Shown piece after piece: positions 1-16,975 of a stretch of DNA of 64,000 bases (positions are counted from its first letter, which is position 1; every line of letters starts with the position of its first letter). Position numbers and translations under genes: made by a program. The notes below the pieces were generated by a model. It made no database searches, was not told where the DNA came from, and saw only the letters and a list, made by a program, of their open reading frames with translations. Origin of the DNA: Chamaecrista fasciculata (lineage: Eukaryota > Streptophyta > Magnoliopsida > Fabales > Fabaceae); NCBI GenBank assembly GCA_003254925.1, contig QANZ01054565.1, forward strand, positions 9,818 to 73,817. The letters run 5' to 3'.

Positions 1-879
1 AAAGGATTATAGATGATTTACATAAAACCTGTGAAGCGTTCGAGGTGTAATGCTCCGTCATTCATTTCGAAATCATCTCAGATTGTCCCAAATTTTCAAC
101 GGCAAAGAGAAAAATCCAATCAAAAACAAAACCAACACCAATTGACAGAGAAAAGAAAGCCAAGATGACCCACCCATATGAGAAATTTCCTCCCAGCTGC
201 ATTTCCCTCTCGGTTTCATCTATTCGATATTCATTTCATTCTCCTAATTTCAGTTTCAGCATCTCTTCTATCTGAGTTACTCATTTCTTTCTCTCGCCAT
301 TTCTCTCAAGTTCCCTCTAGGTTTTCATCTTCCATCTCAACTCACTCACTTAGTTTCAGCATCTCTCCTACCCTCCTTCTCACTTAGGAAAGAAAACAAA
401 AAGTTGGTTCACTCAAAACATGATAAGAAACGCAGATCAAAACCTGGAAAATTGCTATGGCAACATCAAATTAATTGATTAATTAATTACCTAAAGCGAC
501 GATAAGTTCTCAGCATAGAACTTCTCTACAGTATTATCGCTAGCGTATTGTTCATGGAATTTGGAGCAGAGCTTGCTCGATTGAAGGCAACTCTGGTTTC
601 TTCCAGGTTCTGCAACCAATTCGAGTAATCACCCGATAACGAAGGCGAAGATGGTGAAGCAACGAACAGAGGCGAACGGTTGAAGCAACAAGGCGAAGAT
701 GGTCAAGGAGAACGGATGAGCAGCGAAGACGATAACGATGATCTAGGGTTTTTTTTCCTTTGGCCCAAGTGATTTAGGGTAAATGAAAGTAGGGAGGGAA
801 AGAGTGAAAAGAGACGCGGGATTTTTTCTCTGAGGAAGGAGGAAAGGCGCTATAATTTGAGCAAATTAAAGCAATTTTA
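1..879. other. Unassigned sequence, possibly transposon interior
   Basis: No convincing coding region. Around 640-730 there is a G/A-rich stretch repeating GGCGAA and GAAGATGG words, followed by a GATCTAGGGTTT word. This could be the interior of the CACTA-like element whose right end is at 1161, or the 5' part of a gene running off the left edge. Short open frames here show no recognisable protein. Confidence 0.3.
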
Positions 880-1161
880 GTGTTTACAAAACTAATTGGG
901 AACGGTTTTATTTTGTTCACAAAAAAATTTTTAGATAGGCCACACACTAAAAGTGTAGTCTAAAAGGAAAAGTATAGGGAACGGTTCAGATTTGTTGTTT
1001 ATTTAATCAATGGGTACGGTTTTGGAGTGTAGCTCAGAAAGTGTTGTCTAAAGGGGTCTATTACTGACTACATGAAAAAAGTGTTGTCTATTTCTTGATT
1101 AGGGAACGGTTTTTGGCCGTTGTTCAGATTATTGTTGCCATAGACCAAAAATGGTGTAGTG
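880..1161. mobile_element. Right end of a CACTA (En/Spm)-like transposon
   Basis: Read on the minus strand, the sequence ending at 1161 begins CACTACACC, the terminal signature of CACTA elements. Inside it is a subterminal repeat array: GGGAACGGTT or a close variant at 898, 977, 1012 and 1102, mixed with TGTTGTCTA / TGTAGTCTA words. Repeated subterminal motifs are usual for this superfamily. The left terminus is not visible, so the element is either truncated or extends outside the window. No transposase frame is seen. Confidence 0.5.
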
Positions 1162-2784
1162 CGTACACGGTACATCTTCTTGTGCTCATACATGGATGTG
1201 CCGTTAGAATTAAGTATATACTATATATTTATCAATTACCAGATATTAATCCATTATCCAGTTTGGGCAATATAATGAAGATAACAAATAGAGTATGCCG
1301 GGTGATTATTTAACTAGAAACAGACAGGTCACTGTTTAATTAATTGCTTTGAAAAGGAAAGGGAAATAAAGGAGTTAGCCTGCTAGATTGGTGCTTTTGT
1401 GTATGATTATGCATTAGTTTGTGGCTGTAAAGCTTGTGTGCCGGTGGTAGTATGCATGGAGCAATTATTGATGTTCCCTTATATTAATGAACGACTTGTC
1501 CCTTCACATCATGCACTGTAAATACAGGTCCCATTCACCATGCAGACTAACACTAGCTAGTAGCTAGCTACTCGTCTCCAAAATAATTGATGTCAATCCG
1601 CAAATATCGTTTCGTTTTCCAACTCTTTTACTTGGAATTCAATTCAATCGTCATCTATCTGAATAATTCATAACAACGCAAGTCTTATATAGATATGGTC
1701 GTTCATCAATCATCACTTTCGATCGGGGGCCACACCTCATAATTATAACACCTGAACAGAACTGTTACGTTATTTAATTTGTAATCCATCAATCCAATTC
1801 TTAATTATCACATACACATACATGGTCGACTACTTCACCAGTACTTATGAAAAATCAAAGCATTGTGAATTAATTGATGATGATGTAGATGACTGTATAA
1901 GGACGCGCAAGCTAGCTAAGAAGAAGAGGGGAAGAGGCAATAAAATTATTACTGATAAATCTAAAGCTTAAAATACTGACCATTTCTTCCATCAAAATGG
2001 TTCATCTGAACTTGATGGCAAGAAAGAATAATATGAATATATGATCATCAAAAGAGAACAATATAATAAGCAAATTAAGGAGCCAAGAAACATGAAAAAT
2101 ATGGTAGAGGATCCCCCATTGCACATGCTATATATGCTAATCGGAAAGAGAATATATATAGAAGATGTACGACTTTAAAGTTTCAAATAGTATTTTTGCC
2201 ATTTCTTTTCATTGTCAGTCAGTACGATAACACACGGGTGGTGTTTTTATTTACTGTATATTGATGGGAAGAACAGTAGCAAACCAATCTTTTGGACAGC
2301 CTTAACCATTCTAAGAATGTCGTCACTCATTTTACCAAAAGAAGCAACGTACTTGTAATATTTTTATTTTTGTTATCAAGTTCTCAATAATAATATAATT
2401 AGGTATTTATTTTAAGAGAAGTTTTTTTTTCTTGTACTATATTTGTATTAAAAAGTTAGTCAAAAATATATTTTTGGTCTTCAAATTTTATATCAACTTT
2501 CGATTTTATCTCCAATTTTTTATATTATCAATTTCGTTCCCAATTTTTCATATTTTGATCAATTTTATTATTTATATTTTAATTTTGTCTCCAATTTAAT
2601 ATGCCTACACCCACATTTATCTAAGGTTTGAATATGTACTTATTACTACAGTAAGTCAAAGAATTTCTCGAAAGTGTTATAATTAATATTAGCCTAATTT
2701 TTAATTTAAAATAAATCATAAATATTTTAGACTTTATTTTTTTGAAATAATTTTTTTTATACTTTAAAAGTAGTAATAACATTT
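1162..2784. other. Intergenic, AT-rich, no gene seen
   Basis: Both strands lack open frames that look like protein. The part after about 2340 is very AT-rich. At 2470-2600 there are repeated CAATTTCGTTCCCAATTTTT-like words resembling the decayed arm of a foldback element. Nothing else could be assigned. Confidence 0.4.
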
Positions 2785-2801
2785 TATATATATTATAATT
2801 T

Positions 2802-2974
2802 TTTTTTCCCAATGTATCCCCCAGCCCGACAGGCTAAGGACTAATCCTCCGCGGATCGGTACTCCATTTAAGGGTCTGCCGCTAGCATCGCTGCATACAC
2901 AAGACGGGATTCGAACCTCCGACCTTGCTTAAGCGACCTAGTGAGTTCGACCACTAGGCCGACCAAACTTGGTT
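2802..2974 (-). mobile_element. tRNA-derived SINE, copy 1
   Basis: The minus strand carries an RNA polymerase III A box (GGCCTAGTGGT at 2960-2950) and a perfect B box (GGTTCGAATCC at 2917-2907), and ends in an A-run (the T-run at 2802-2807). Both sides carry the direct repeat TATATATTATAATTTTT, which fits a target-site duplication from LINE-style retroposition. The body after the B box is not tRNA-like, so this is a SINE and not a tRNA gene. A second, more decayed copy lies at 34313-34480. Confidence 0.75.
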
Positions 2975-2996
2975 TATATATATATATATTATAATT

Positions 2997-3912
2997 TTTA
3001 ATATACTTTATCATTGCATATATTAACATTTTTTTGGTCAATAAATAGCAAGGGCCATTTCAGAAACATTAGACTTATTAAGCCCAATCCAACAGGCCTC
3101 GATCTACTGATCGATAATTAGATCTAGGCCACAGACAGGATCGATCCAGACAAAAAGAATTGGACAAGTGCAAAGATAATATGACCAAAAAAAGAAGTGC
3201 AAAGATCTGCGATGATTTGTTATATTTTTCTCCCATCAGGGAGCGTAGGCCTATGTTTGGAGTGTTGTTCTTTAACCTACTTGTACTCCTGATGTTCTCT
3301 CCGGCCTCGGACAAAAAAAAAACAAAAAATAAAAGGTAAGTTTTTCTTTTTATGGAAAAATAAAAGGTAAGTTGAAGCATATATGAGTTGAAGGATTTAT
3401 CTTTGTGACAAAAAGAAAGTGGAGTACTTACCTTCTAAAATTGACAGTTATTACAATGTTTTTAAAATATATTTAGTAATATTTAGTAATTATCAGTTTT
3501 GAATTCAGGCCAAAAAAAAAAGTTTTGAATTTATCAAATATTTTGTGAAGATATATTTGCTCAACTTTCAAATTGCATTTTATTGCAACATTTTCCTAGT
3601 ACATGCAGTTTTTATACAAAGCCTTAATTTTGAGAACCAACGACGACCCGTCGTTTTGGGTCTTCGCGATATCCGATACGACGCCGTTCGACACATTGAA
3701 AATTACACGCGAAATATCTATCAAGCTAAACCATGGATGTGCCACGATGATGCACTTCTTCAATCTTCACCTTATCCAACTCCGTTAAACCCTGCAAAAA
3801 GGCGCCCAAAACCCCATCGTCTATGTCTCTATGATATTGAAGCGCGAACACAGCTCATAGTCTTGATGCTACCTTGTACAAGCAATATTTTCTCTGCAAC
3901 TAGCTTCCTCTA
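2997..3912. other. Upstream region of RNC1
   Basis: AT-rich spacer that becomes mixed-composition from about 3630 and leads into the RNC1 start. It probably holds the promoter and 5' leader. A 122-codon open frame at 3545-3913 ends at the RNC1 start codon in another frame. It has no recognisable protein features and is not called as a gene. Confidence 0.4.
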
Positions 3913-6901
3913 ATGGAACTTTCTTCTTCCTTTATTCATTCCCCAAAACCCTGCTCAACCCCGGCCTCTAATTACTCTTTTTCATCATCGATTTCTCCAT
4001 TTCGTCTACAATTTTTCATAAAAAACCCCAGAATCCAAAATCTTACCTCAGAACGCGTTCGTGTTTTTGCCGTAGCCTTAGACCCGCCTCAAGAACTTCC
4101 TAAAAACAGTCCTCAGCGACTCCTCAAGGAGCTCGCTGAACGCAAGAAAGTCACTTCTCCAAAGAAAAAGGCACCGCCAAGGAAGTTCATTTTACGGCCT
4201 CCGCTTGATGACAATAAATTGGCAGAGAGGTTTCTCAATAGCCCACAGTTGTCTCTGAAATCCTTTCCTTTATTGAGTTCTTGTTTGCCTTCTTCGCGGC
4301 TTAACAATGCCGATAAGACATGGATGGACGAGTATTTGCTCGAAGCGAAGCAAGCTCTAGGGTATCCACTTGAGCCGTCAGAAAACCTTGGAGACGATAA
4401 TCCGGCGAAACAGTTCGATACTTTGTTGTACTTGGCGTTTCAGCATCCATCGTGTGAGCGAACAAAAGCACGGCACGTGAGATCCGGGCATACTAGATTA
4501 TTATTTCTGGGGCAGTATGTGCTTGAATTGGCGTTTGCAGAATATTTCTTGCAGAGATTTCCGAGGGAATCACCGGGTCCAATGAGAGAAAGGGTGTTCG
4601 GGTTGATTGGAAAGAGGAACATGCCCAAATGGATTAAAGCTGCTAGCCTGCAGAATTTGATATTCCCATATGATGATATGGATAAGTTGGTGAGGAAGGA
4701 GAGGGAGGCACCCGTAAAGTAAGCTCTTTCATTCAGTTCAACTTCAACATGCCTCTTTTCGCTTTCTCTCTTGTTATTTTCTTGTCATTTTTTGTAACAA
4801 ATGGTGGTGCAGCTTCTCTGAATTATTGTTTGTTGTTTTGACTCAATAACGTAGGCTGTCTCTTCTTCTAGGTTGTATCTCATTTTCAAGCTGTAGCAAC
4901 GGTTCTGCAATCATGCCATTGCTTTTCCAAGTTGCAGTTATTTTTTATTTTTGTTTGTTTGTTTGGCCATAGTGCATATAAGAGCCTCCGACATTACCAG
5001 TATGGGCAAGACTTCAGTGTGCCTATTCTATCTCGCTTCTAGAGTCGCCATTTAATTATGACAAGCCTATGTTAAGGAGGACCTCTTCTGTCTTGATTTA
5101 GTCATTTTCTTCTTACCTTGGATAAATTTTCTATGGTGTAACTGCGCTATGGCCAATATGATCAATTAGCTTTATATGTTGTTGGCTAAACCGAGTTGGA
5201 TAATTGACTTAGCATATGAATCTGTTTTGATGAATTAAGCATACATTGTCAGGTGTTTCATGCTTGTAACTTGCTTATATGGTTTTCTATTTTTGTCTTT
5301 TGGTATATGTTCAACCATAGAATGTGAGAAATATACACCGTATTCTGTAGGATAGAGAAGAGTTTATTGACTTGATGCATCTCTGAATTTGTTAATCGAT
5401 GACAGGTTTGTCTTTTGGGCTTTGTTTGGTGCAATCTATCTGTGTTTTGGTATGCCAGAAGTATATCGTGTTCTTTTTGAAGTCTTTGGAATGGATCCAG
5501 ATGCTGAGGATTGCCAACCCAAGTTACGTAGACAACTTGAAGATGTAGATTATGTATCTGCTGAATTTGAAGGCAAGCTAAGCTGGCAAGAGATGGCTAC
5601 ATATAAGGCAAGCTGCATATTTCTCCCGCTAAAATACTATGTGATTTTGAGAGTTAGTTATATTTCTCTCATTAGATTTTTGAACTTTCTATCCAATTTT
5701 TGTGATTCTGGTTACCGTTACAAAGAAACATATGATTGATGTTTACTGTTGATTCAGCCTCCTGCAGATGCTCTGTTTGCACACCCAAGGCTCTTCAGGG
5801 CTTGTGTTCCCCCAGGAATGCATCGGTTCAGAGGAAATGTATGGGATTATGATTGCAGACCCCAGGTTATGAAAACTCTTGGATATCCCTTAGAAATGGC
5901 AGATCGAATTCCCGAGATTACTGAAGCTAGGAATGTAGAGCTTGGACTTGGGTTACAGGTATTTGAATTTGGATGAAATTGTTGATTGTTTTGAGTTTTG
6001 ATTCCTTGGTTCCAATTTCATTCTTCACAACACGGCGGCATTGCTGGAATCTGATATCAAAATCATTATGCCATGTTGTGGGCACTAAATCTAATTAGTG
6101 CTTTGCTGTATTTGGCTCTGGATTATTCACTTCATTATAATGAGAGGGGGAAAAAATACTTCGTTTCAGAGGAATGTTAGGGATGTTAATAATTTATTTA
6201 GCAATATTTGTACTTTTGTCGTTTTCATCTATGAATTGATCATGAATATTCATGGACCCTTTTCTTGAAACTTCAAAGTCCATAGCCAGTAGTATTCAAG
6301 ATCATTAGCTTCTGTTCTGAATGCTGATGTCCTGCTGAATTGACCTATTTAAGTGCAGCTTTGTTTCTTGCATCCATCAAAGTATAAATTTGAGCATCCT
6401 CGATTTTGCTATGAGAGATTAGAATATCTTGGCCAAAAGATACAGGTATTATTCTCAGTTTCTATAAGAACATTTATACGCATCTGTCAGACTAAAGTAC
6501 TTGTCACTAAAACCTGCTTACTTTTTCATTGGATGTCATATATTGATGTTAGACATGACTTTATTTTCTTAAACTTCCTGAAGGATTTGGTGATGGCTGA
6601 AAGATTGTTGATGAAGCATTTAGATGCTCCAGGATTGTGGTTACAAGAGAGGCACCGTCGGCTTCTTATGAACAAGTATTGTGGAAGATATTTGAGGGGA
6701 AAATATCTCCATCGTTTCATTATATATTCTGATCAGGTACAAGACTCTTATGAGCGCAATCGGAGAATGAGAAACCCTGCCACCACAGCTGTTCAACAAG
6801 CCCTTCATGGCCTTTCATATGCTGTTTATGGGAAACGTGATGTAAGACGTTTAATGTTCGAAGTTTTTGACTTTGAGCAGATCCAGCCTAAAGCTGTCTG
6901 A
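3913..6901 (+). CDS. RNC1: RNC1, chloroplast RNase III-domain group II intron splicing factor
   Basis: Five exons: 3913-4718, 5406-5607, 5758-5958, 6359-6445, 6584-6901, giving 537 residues, the usual length for plant RNC1. RNC1 binds plastid group II introns and promotes their splicing (known from maize). Residues 1-50 are Ser-rich and basic, as in a chloroplast transit peptide. Two RNase III-like domains follow, near 165-270 and 370-500. Neither has the full catalytic signature: the first reads TRLLFLGQYVL, with both acidic positions replaced, and the second reads ERLEYLGQKIQ, where Asp is Gln. It should therefore bind RNA without cleaving it, as known for the family. The protein ends FDFEQIQPKAV. 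Intron 2 (5608-5757) starts with GC, not GT. The start is the first in-frame Met of a transit-peptide-like N-terminus. Confidence 0.95.
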
Positions 6902-8355
6902 AAATTGCTGAGATGAGTAAAATACAGGATGACATTACTTTCCTTTCCCAGATATCATTTACCGTTCTCTCTTATACTAAAATTTCACTGCTTGTTTCAC
7001 CCACCATGGCTCGTACTATGAAGTACAACACTGGCGCATAATGACACTTAATAGTTAATATCTTCACGAAAACTTGAGGGTTAACTTCATGCTGCAATTC
7101 CACCCTTGCCATTTGAGATGCATACTCCCATCAAAACCCCAGTTTGTTCCGTACATAAGTAGTCATCGACAAAAAATTCCGAAAAAGAAATAATGACTAG
7201 TAATTCAATATTTGTTGTTGACAATTGAAATCTTTTTTTTTTTTTTCATGAATGAGGCCGTACCTGTATGTACAAGAGAAAGGATTTTCGTAGTTAATTA
7301 TTGCTTTATATTCTCTATACTCTTTGTTTAATGGAGTCGTCTCACATTAACACATGGTACCTATTATTGCGCATAGTAGTTATCCAAGAACGTCACATTG
7401 TTCATTGATGCTATCCTAAAACTAAAGCATCGTCATGTCCCTAAAATCGCTTGTGATACTCTAATGTGTTTGCAAATGAAGAGCAAGGTTTGCTATGCAT
7501 CCTGACTTTGCAGATAAGTGGATAACTAAGGTCGAATGATATAGGTTCTACTACGTTTACCTATAACCTCGTAGGTCTAAATTAGTTACTTGATCGATTG
7601 TGGCCTTGTGGTCACTGAGCCTACTCAGCCAAGTAGTATCAGTGTATTGCCGTCAAGCTTTCCTTCGGGAATGGGAAATACCACCTCGTGATCTAATCTG
7701 TTGAGCTGAATAAGACAGACTTGGTCCATTGTGAATATAAGTGGAACCCACTCTGTAGCAACAAAGCTTTCCATTAATCGCAGAGAATATGTTGGACTTG
7801 GAAGTGATCTCCTAAGAAACTTGTCCTGTTCTCTACTACTCTTCCAAGGTCCTTTTTCTAGGAATTCTGGATCTTTTTCAAGACCTGATCAGCCTTGTTT
7901 TACCTCTAACTACGTTCTGGTACATTTTTATCATCGATGTTTTGAAAAATTGCATATAAGATTCAAGGGGAAAAAAAAAAGCGAATCCTGGTATCAGTGG
8001 TATGCCAATTGTTTTATTTTCCACTATAGATAACGTTGGCTGATATTCCCAAGTTGCAAGAACAGAAAAATCAGTCGTGGGTTTCATTAAAAATAAAAGT
8101 GGGTAAACAGTTAGTTATATTTAGAGGATAAAGTCAAGTTTTGAGGTATTATGATGAATACGATTTATAATTTGCCACGTCATGAGATTCTAGACGCAGA
8201 TGCGAGGCATGATACACAGCGAATAGAACAAAGGAAAGGAAAGAGGATATTTTTACTTTTAGGCCGAAAAAGGGTGCAACTTACAGACACCTCACACCGG
8301 AGCAGATGCAGCTTAGCGTCAAAAGACAAGATGACATGGGAAGACGGTGTCGCAT
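6902..8355. other. Spacer between RNC1 and CK2 alpha
   Basis: Contains the RNC1 3' flank and the CK2 upstream region. Open frames such as 7731-8033 (100 codons) show no family features. No transposon end was identified. Confidence 0.4.
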
Positions 8356-8592
8356 ATGAGATATGCGTATGAACCAGCACTAGTCCTCCGTTTCTCGCTA
8401 GTGTGCGCCCTCATCGCTTTGCATACGCCTGTTGCGCATCCTCCTAACGTGCGCACCCCCTCCCACCCTATCTCATCCTCACCCATCGATACTATTATCC
8501 CCACTCCTTCTACCATCTTCCATCGCCACCGCCACCGCCGCACCAAATTCAATCACCGTAAGGGCGAGATCTCGGATTCCGATCGCCGAGCC

Positions 8593-12733
<4,141 letters not shown>

Positions 12734-14128
12734 TTATCCTATTCGGATCCGTAGACAAGGTTTATGTATTTGGGATTGTAATATAATACCCTAACTTGTG
12801 CCTTGCATGCTTTCTGTTAGTCATAGATGTTTAGTTTTCTCGTGCACTGTAACAATATGATGAATCTTGGTTCATTTGAAGAATAATGTTATGTTAAACT
12901 TGCCAGGCGTTGAAAATTGAAATCTTATCATAACGAGTGTGAAATAGTCTGAATTTGGGAAGGGGAATGTCGAGGCATTGTTAAGGTGAGACTTTGGGGA
13001 GCTAGATAGCTTGATAGCGCTTAATCTAGATTTAACTTTTTTAATCTCGGTATTTATATTTTATAATTTTAAAAAAAATTACGCAAATTTCAAAATGTCA
13101 AGATTGAAACAGTTAAATCCAACAATTGAGGAGTGAATTATGCACCTCTCCGTACTACCCTTATTGTTGTTATTATTCTGGATCATCTATTCTATCCTTT
13201 CCCTTGGTCAATCTTTTTGTAACATCTATTATATCCTTTCCCTTAGTTTATGCCAAAAAAATGTTCGATAAATGAGTATTTTGTTGATAGTGTTTGATAG
13301 CTGGTTCAAAATTTTATTTTATTTTATTTTTGGTATAAACCAAAGATATCGACGATTCAAAACAATGACTAATTTTTTCATCGCAAGGTGAGATTTGGTC
13401 CATTGAGGACCAAACGAGGAACAACTTGATTATACTCATGTAATTATCTTTTATTTCTTTAAAACTAAGTTTATTTGTCATTGGGAACACAAATTTCTTA
13501 GATTATTCATCATTGACACTGTATATCGAGTTTAACCACCCCTCCAGTCATCCCATTCCTGAATCGACAAAGCTTACCTTGTGAGTTGTGGACCATTCAG
13601 GGCTCTCTTTGGTAAACGAAGCAATGTGAACTCTATAGATATGAAAGAAGGGGCAACGAGTGCATGATGGCATTCACACTGTAGAAATATGACCGACCTA
13701 ATGCTAGCTTTTAAAATTGTTCTAGATCTCATGAAAGTTGTTTCACAGGAATAGAGTTCACATTGATTATGGGCAAAAGTTTAACCCAACTGCTTGGAGA
13801 GAAATCAAAATCAAAGGCGATGCATTTTAACTAAAAAAAGTCCCCTTTTCGAGATATACTTGTTTTTGTAACGACACAACACTTAAAAATCACTAATGAC
13901 CATCGCACTTTGCAAAAGGAAATAACGTAGCAGCTTCTTTTCATATCATCAAAGACAGTTAACAAACAGTTAAACACCCTCCCCATTTTGTCCCCCTCAT
14001 TTACCCAAGACACAATCATACAGGCACATTAATATATAGATATATAGAAAGGTTTAGGACGGTAGATTTATACATAAGGTTGCCATGATAATAATATCGA
14101 ACAGTCTCCAGAGCACTCCTCCACATGC
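12734..14128. other. Convergent intergenic region
   Basis: Lies between the 3' ends of CK2 alpha (+) and the small zinc-binding protein gene (-). It holds the two 3' flanks. No coding potential, RNA gene or transposon terminus was seen. Confidence 0.4.
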
Positions 14129-15926
14129 TCACTTCTTAAGATGAGGAAAACAGGTAACAAGATCGGATTTAGGGTGTTTGGCTTCGGCATGCTCCTTGCA
14201 CTTGACCTCCGATGTGGTGCATATAAAGGTTTGCATGCACACCTTGCACTGCAATAATTAATCACAATTCATATTATTATTGAATATAAACTAGGATATC
14301 ACACACAATCATACTCTAGTTTTCAGGGTGTGAACAGATTTTTAACATCATTTTGATGCAAACAAATGTATCTAAACAAGCTAGAGAAAATAATTTTATG
14401 AGTAGGAGCAAATTAGCATATAACAGCAGTCAAAAGAAATACCAGTTACACTGGGATAATTTTGAAAATGTTCACCTCCTAATAACAACTTATGGAATGT
14501 CATGCATGTGGGATACAAATGAACTCATTGTACAACTCCATCCAACCCATGACAGCTCCTCCCACCTCCCAGCCCAAAGACTTCATACATTCCCTCTGTT
14601 GACTTAAAAGTGAATATCATATTTACTAGGACAATTATTTCCCGTCTAGATCTTTCTATGTTTTGTATTTATTCATCATTTTCCCCATAAAGCTAAACAT
14701 AAAAGTTTGATATGTTCAAATCAAGACAAATCAAAATGTAGGTAAAAACACGTAATGAACTCTAGTTTTATGGCACTGCATACTAGTCACATTAATGTTG
14801 GTGACAAACAGAAGATGTAAGTCAGAAAACATTCTGCAAATACAAGTAAACCAACAAGTAGCCACCAATTCCAAGTGGTAAGTGACTTTGTATCACTTAA
14901 ACAAGGTCCCAAGTTCGTAATCTTGTGAATACAACTATTCTTGTAAGGAGACACTCTCACCATAGCATGTGGAGGGCCAACAACAAGAACAACAAATAGA
15001 GCAAAGAATGGCACAAAGGACAAATAGAAAAATGCAACTGCAATTGAAATATTAATATCAGTAATAATTGACACTCAATAACATCATTTTTTTCAAAGTG
15101 AGAAGAAAAGGATGACCCTATGAAACACATACACTAATACAGACCATGGATACGACATGGACACACTAACTGAGTAACACACCAAACTTTGGAAATTATA
15201 TGACATCACACAGACACACATTTAATGAAGCATCCGTGCTTTCTAGGAAATAATTTTAGATTCTCACACTCATGTGCCAAATACGTGTTGTATCATATAG
15301 TGTAGTGTTAAATACAGACCCGTATCTGACAAGGCGACACTCATTTAATAAAGCATCCATGCTTTCTAGGGATGAACCCAATCGAGTAGTATTTATAGGG
15401 ATTAACCCTAACGAGTGGTATCATCAGCTCAATGGAACCACGCTAAACCCTTATAAAACCATCCAAATTCATTATTCTACAGAGTAATGAACCCCATCAT
15501 GCGTATAATTCAGTTTATTTGTACAGAAACAAAAACAGCGAACGCGTGAGAATGATTGGGAATTAGAAGCTGACATAAATTCATAAACACGATATTACCT
15601 GGATAGTCATGGCTTTCTTGTTTGAATCCAGCTGGCTTCCTGCGTATAAGAAATAAATTGCCAAATCAGAAAGATCGACCATATGTAGATCTAAGACAGA
15701 TAGTCTCAAATTACCATAATCCAAAGTAAGAAACGTATACTGTTTGTTCCGAAGGTTAAAAATTTCTGATTCTGGTTATTAATCTTCCGACATCAATTCC
15801 GAACAATCACACAACTTTACGAAAGCGAAGAAGAAAATAAAATGAAAGATTACCCTTTGCGCCCTTCTGCTTCTCCAGATTCCTCTCCCTAGCCATCTTG
15901 GCCTTCTGCCCATTGCCTCCTCCCAT
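14129..15926 (-). CDS. Small zinc-binding protein, At2g23090-like
   Basis: Three exons on the minus strand: 15926-15854, 15639-15599 and 14248-14129, giving 77 residues. It starts MGGGNGQKAKMARERNLEKQKGAKG, a Lys/Arg-rich stretch like the SERF/4F5 motif. The C-terminal half carries C39-x2-C42 and H58-x4-H63, a C2H2 zinc-binding arrangement, and ends CFPHLKK. Length and layout match the conserved plant family typified by At2g23090, whose role is not established. The splice junctions (KG/GS and IQ/CK) use GT-AG. Intron 2 is 1350 bp and contains an unexplained open frame on the same strand (14787-15074). It is convergent with CK2 alpha and divergent from the ACBP3-like gene. It is easily missed because each exon is very short. 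Confidence 0.9.
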
Positions 15927-16792
15927 TTCTGGTGGCGCAGGATGAGACCCTGAAAACCCTAACCTAACTCGTCAAATCGAAGTCCCAGAAAGGAACGACT
16001 TGGAAATCGAAACGCGAGCTTCTCTTATTCGTTATTCTTGTGCGCTTAAGCATCATCTCTTGTTGGTCCTTACCTCACTGTTCCATGTGGCATCTACGTC
16101 AGCGCGCAGATAAGTGGACACGTAATGTTTACGTGGCGTTATAGCAACAGCCTGGCAAATAATGCTGGCGTCAGCATAAAACCTAATTCGCGTAAAGAAC
16201 CAATTCAGGAAAATGATTTTAATAGATCGGCGAATAAGTTCACCGACAAATTATGTACCTCCAAAATCTGATGTGTATATAAATTTTCTTTTTAAAACTG
16301 TTAGAAGAATTAAATTTTACCATAAGTTAAACGATCTCACATCTCAGATTATTCGTTTATTTATAAAAACCAGCAAGGCTTACTAGCGTATAGAAGGGAC
16401 AATTCTTTCTACAATTGATAGCATAATTAGTATTTCTACTTTCTAGCTACCATTTCATCAAATGAAATGAGATCTCACTCAAATTTATAATCTAAATTAT
16501 TCTAAGTTGACCTGATTTCTAATACATTATCCACAAGTTTTCAAAATTAATAAAGGTAAATACATAGCTCGTCGATTCATGATGAGTTTTATTTTCAGAT
16601 CAGAACTTTCAGTTAAATGTGAGAACCAAGATAGATTTATGTAATAACTAATAGCCTAATAGGCCTATGCAACTACGTATACGGGAATCTTCAAATCAGG
16701 ATTGTTTAGGAGTACTCAAAACAGGATTAGTAGTTTCATACTTTCATGAGACACGGCAAAACCATTCAGAAATTCGTAACTGATTAAATATT
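15927..16792. other. Divergent upstream region
   Basis: Starts with the 5' leader and promoter of the small zinc-binding gene (minus strand) and then becomes AT-rich. No other gene or clear element before the MITE at 16793. Confidence 0.35.
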
Positions 16793-16966
16793 GGGTCCTT
16801 CTAACATGGACACATATTAAAGTTTTTTTTATTGGTCAAGTGAGTTTTCAAAACATTAAAAATTATCTTTTAAATGAATTTTCGTAGATTTCAAGATAAA
16901 GATGCTCTATAAATCAATCAGAAGAAACCTTAAAATATGCCCTAAGGGCACATATTAAATAAATCC
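16793..16966 (+). mobile_element. Mutator-like MITE family A, copy 1
   Basis: A 174-bp element starting GGGTCCTTCTAA, bounded by perfect 9-bp direct repeats TTAAATATT (16784-16792 and 16967-16975). The ends are imperfect inverted repeats containing the word CACATRTTAARGTTT. Two further copies in this window (24233-24382 and 56254-56424) also have exact 9-bp duplications. The 9-bp duplication places the family in the Mutator superfamily. It has no coding capacity. Confidence 0.8.
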
Positions 16967-16975
16967 TTAAATATT

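Noticed and set aside
2900..2970. Possible tRNA gene (perfect A and B boxes)
   Set aside because: No foldable cloverleaf extends around the boxes; the long non-tRNA body, tail and target duplications show a SINE.
3545..3913. 122-codon frame ending at the RNC1 start
   Set aside because: No family resemblance, low-complexity leader context, different frame from RNC1. Probably a chance frame in the promoter or leader.
7731..8033. 100-codon frame between RNC1 and CK2
   Set aside because: No protein features, no splice logic, and not connected to either neighbour.
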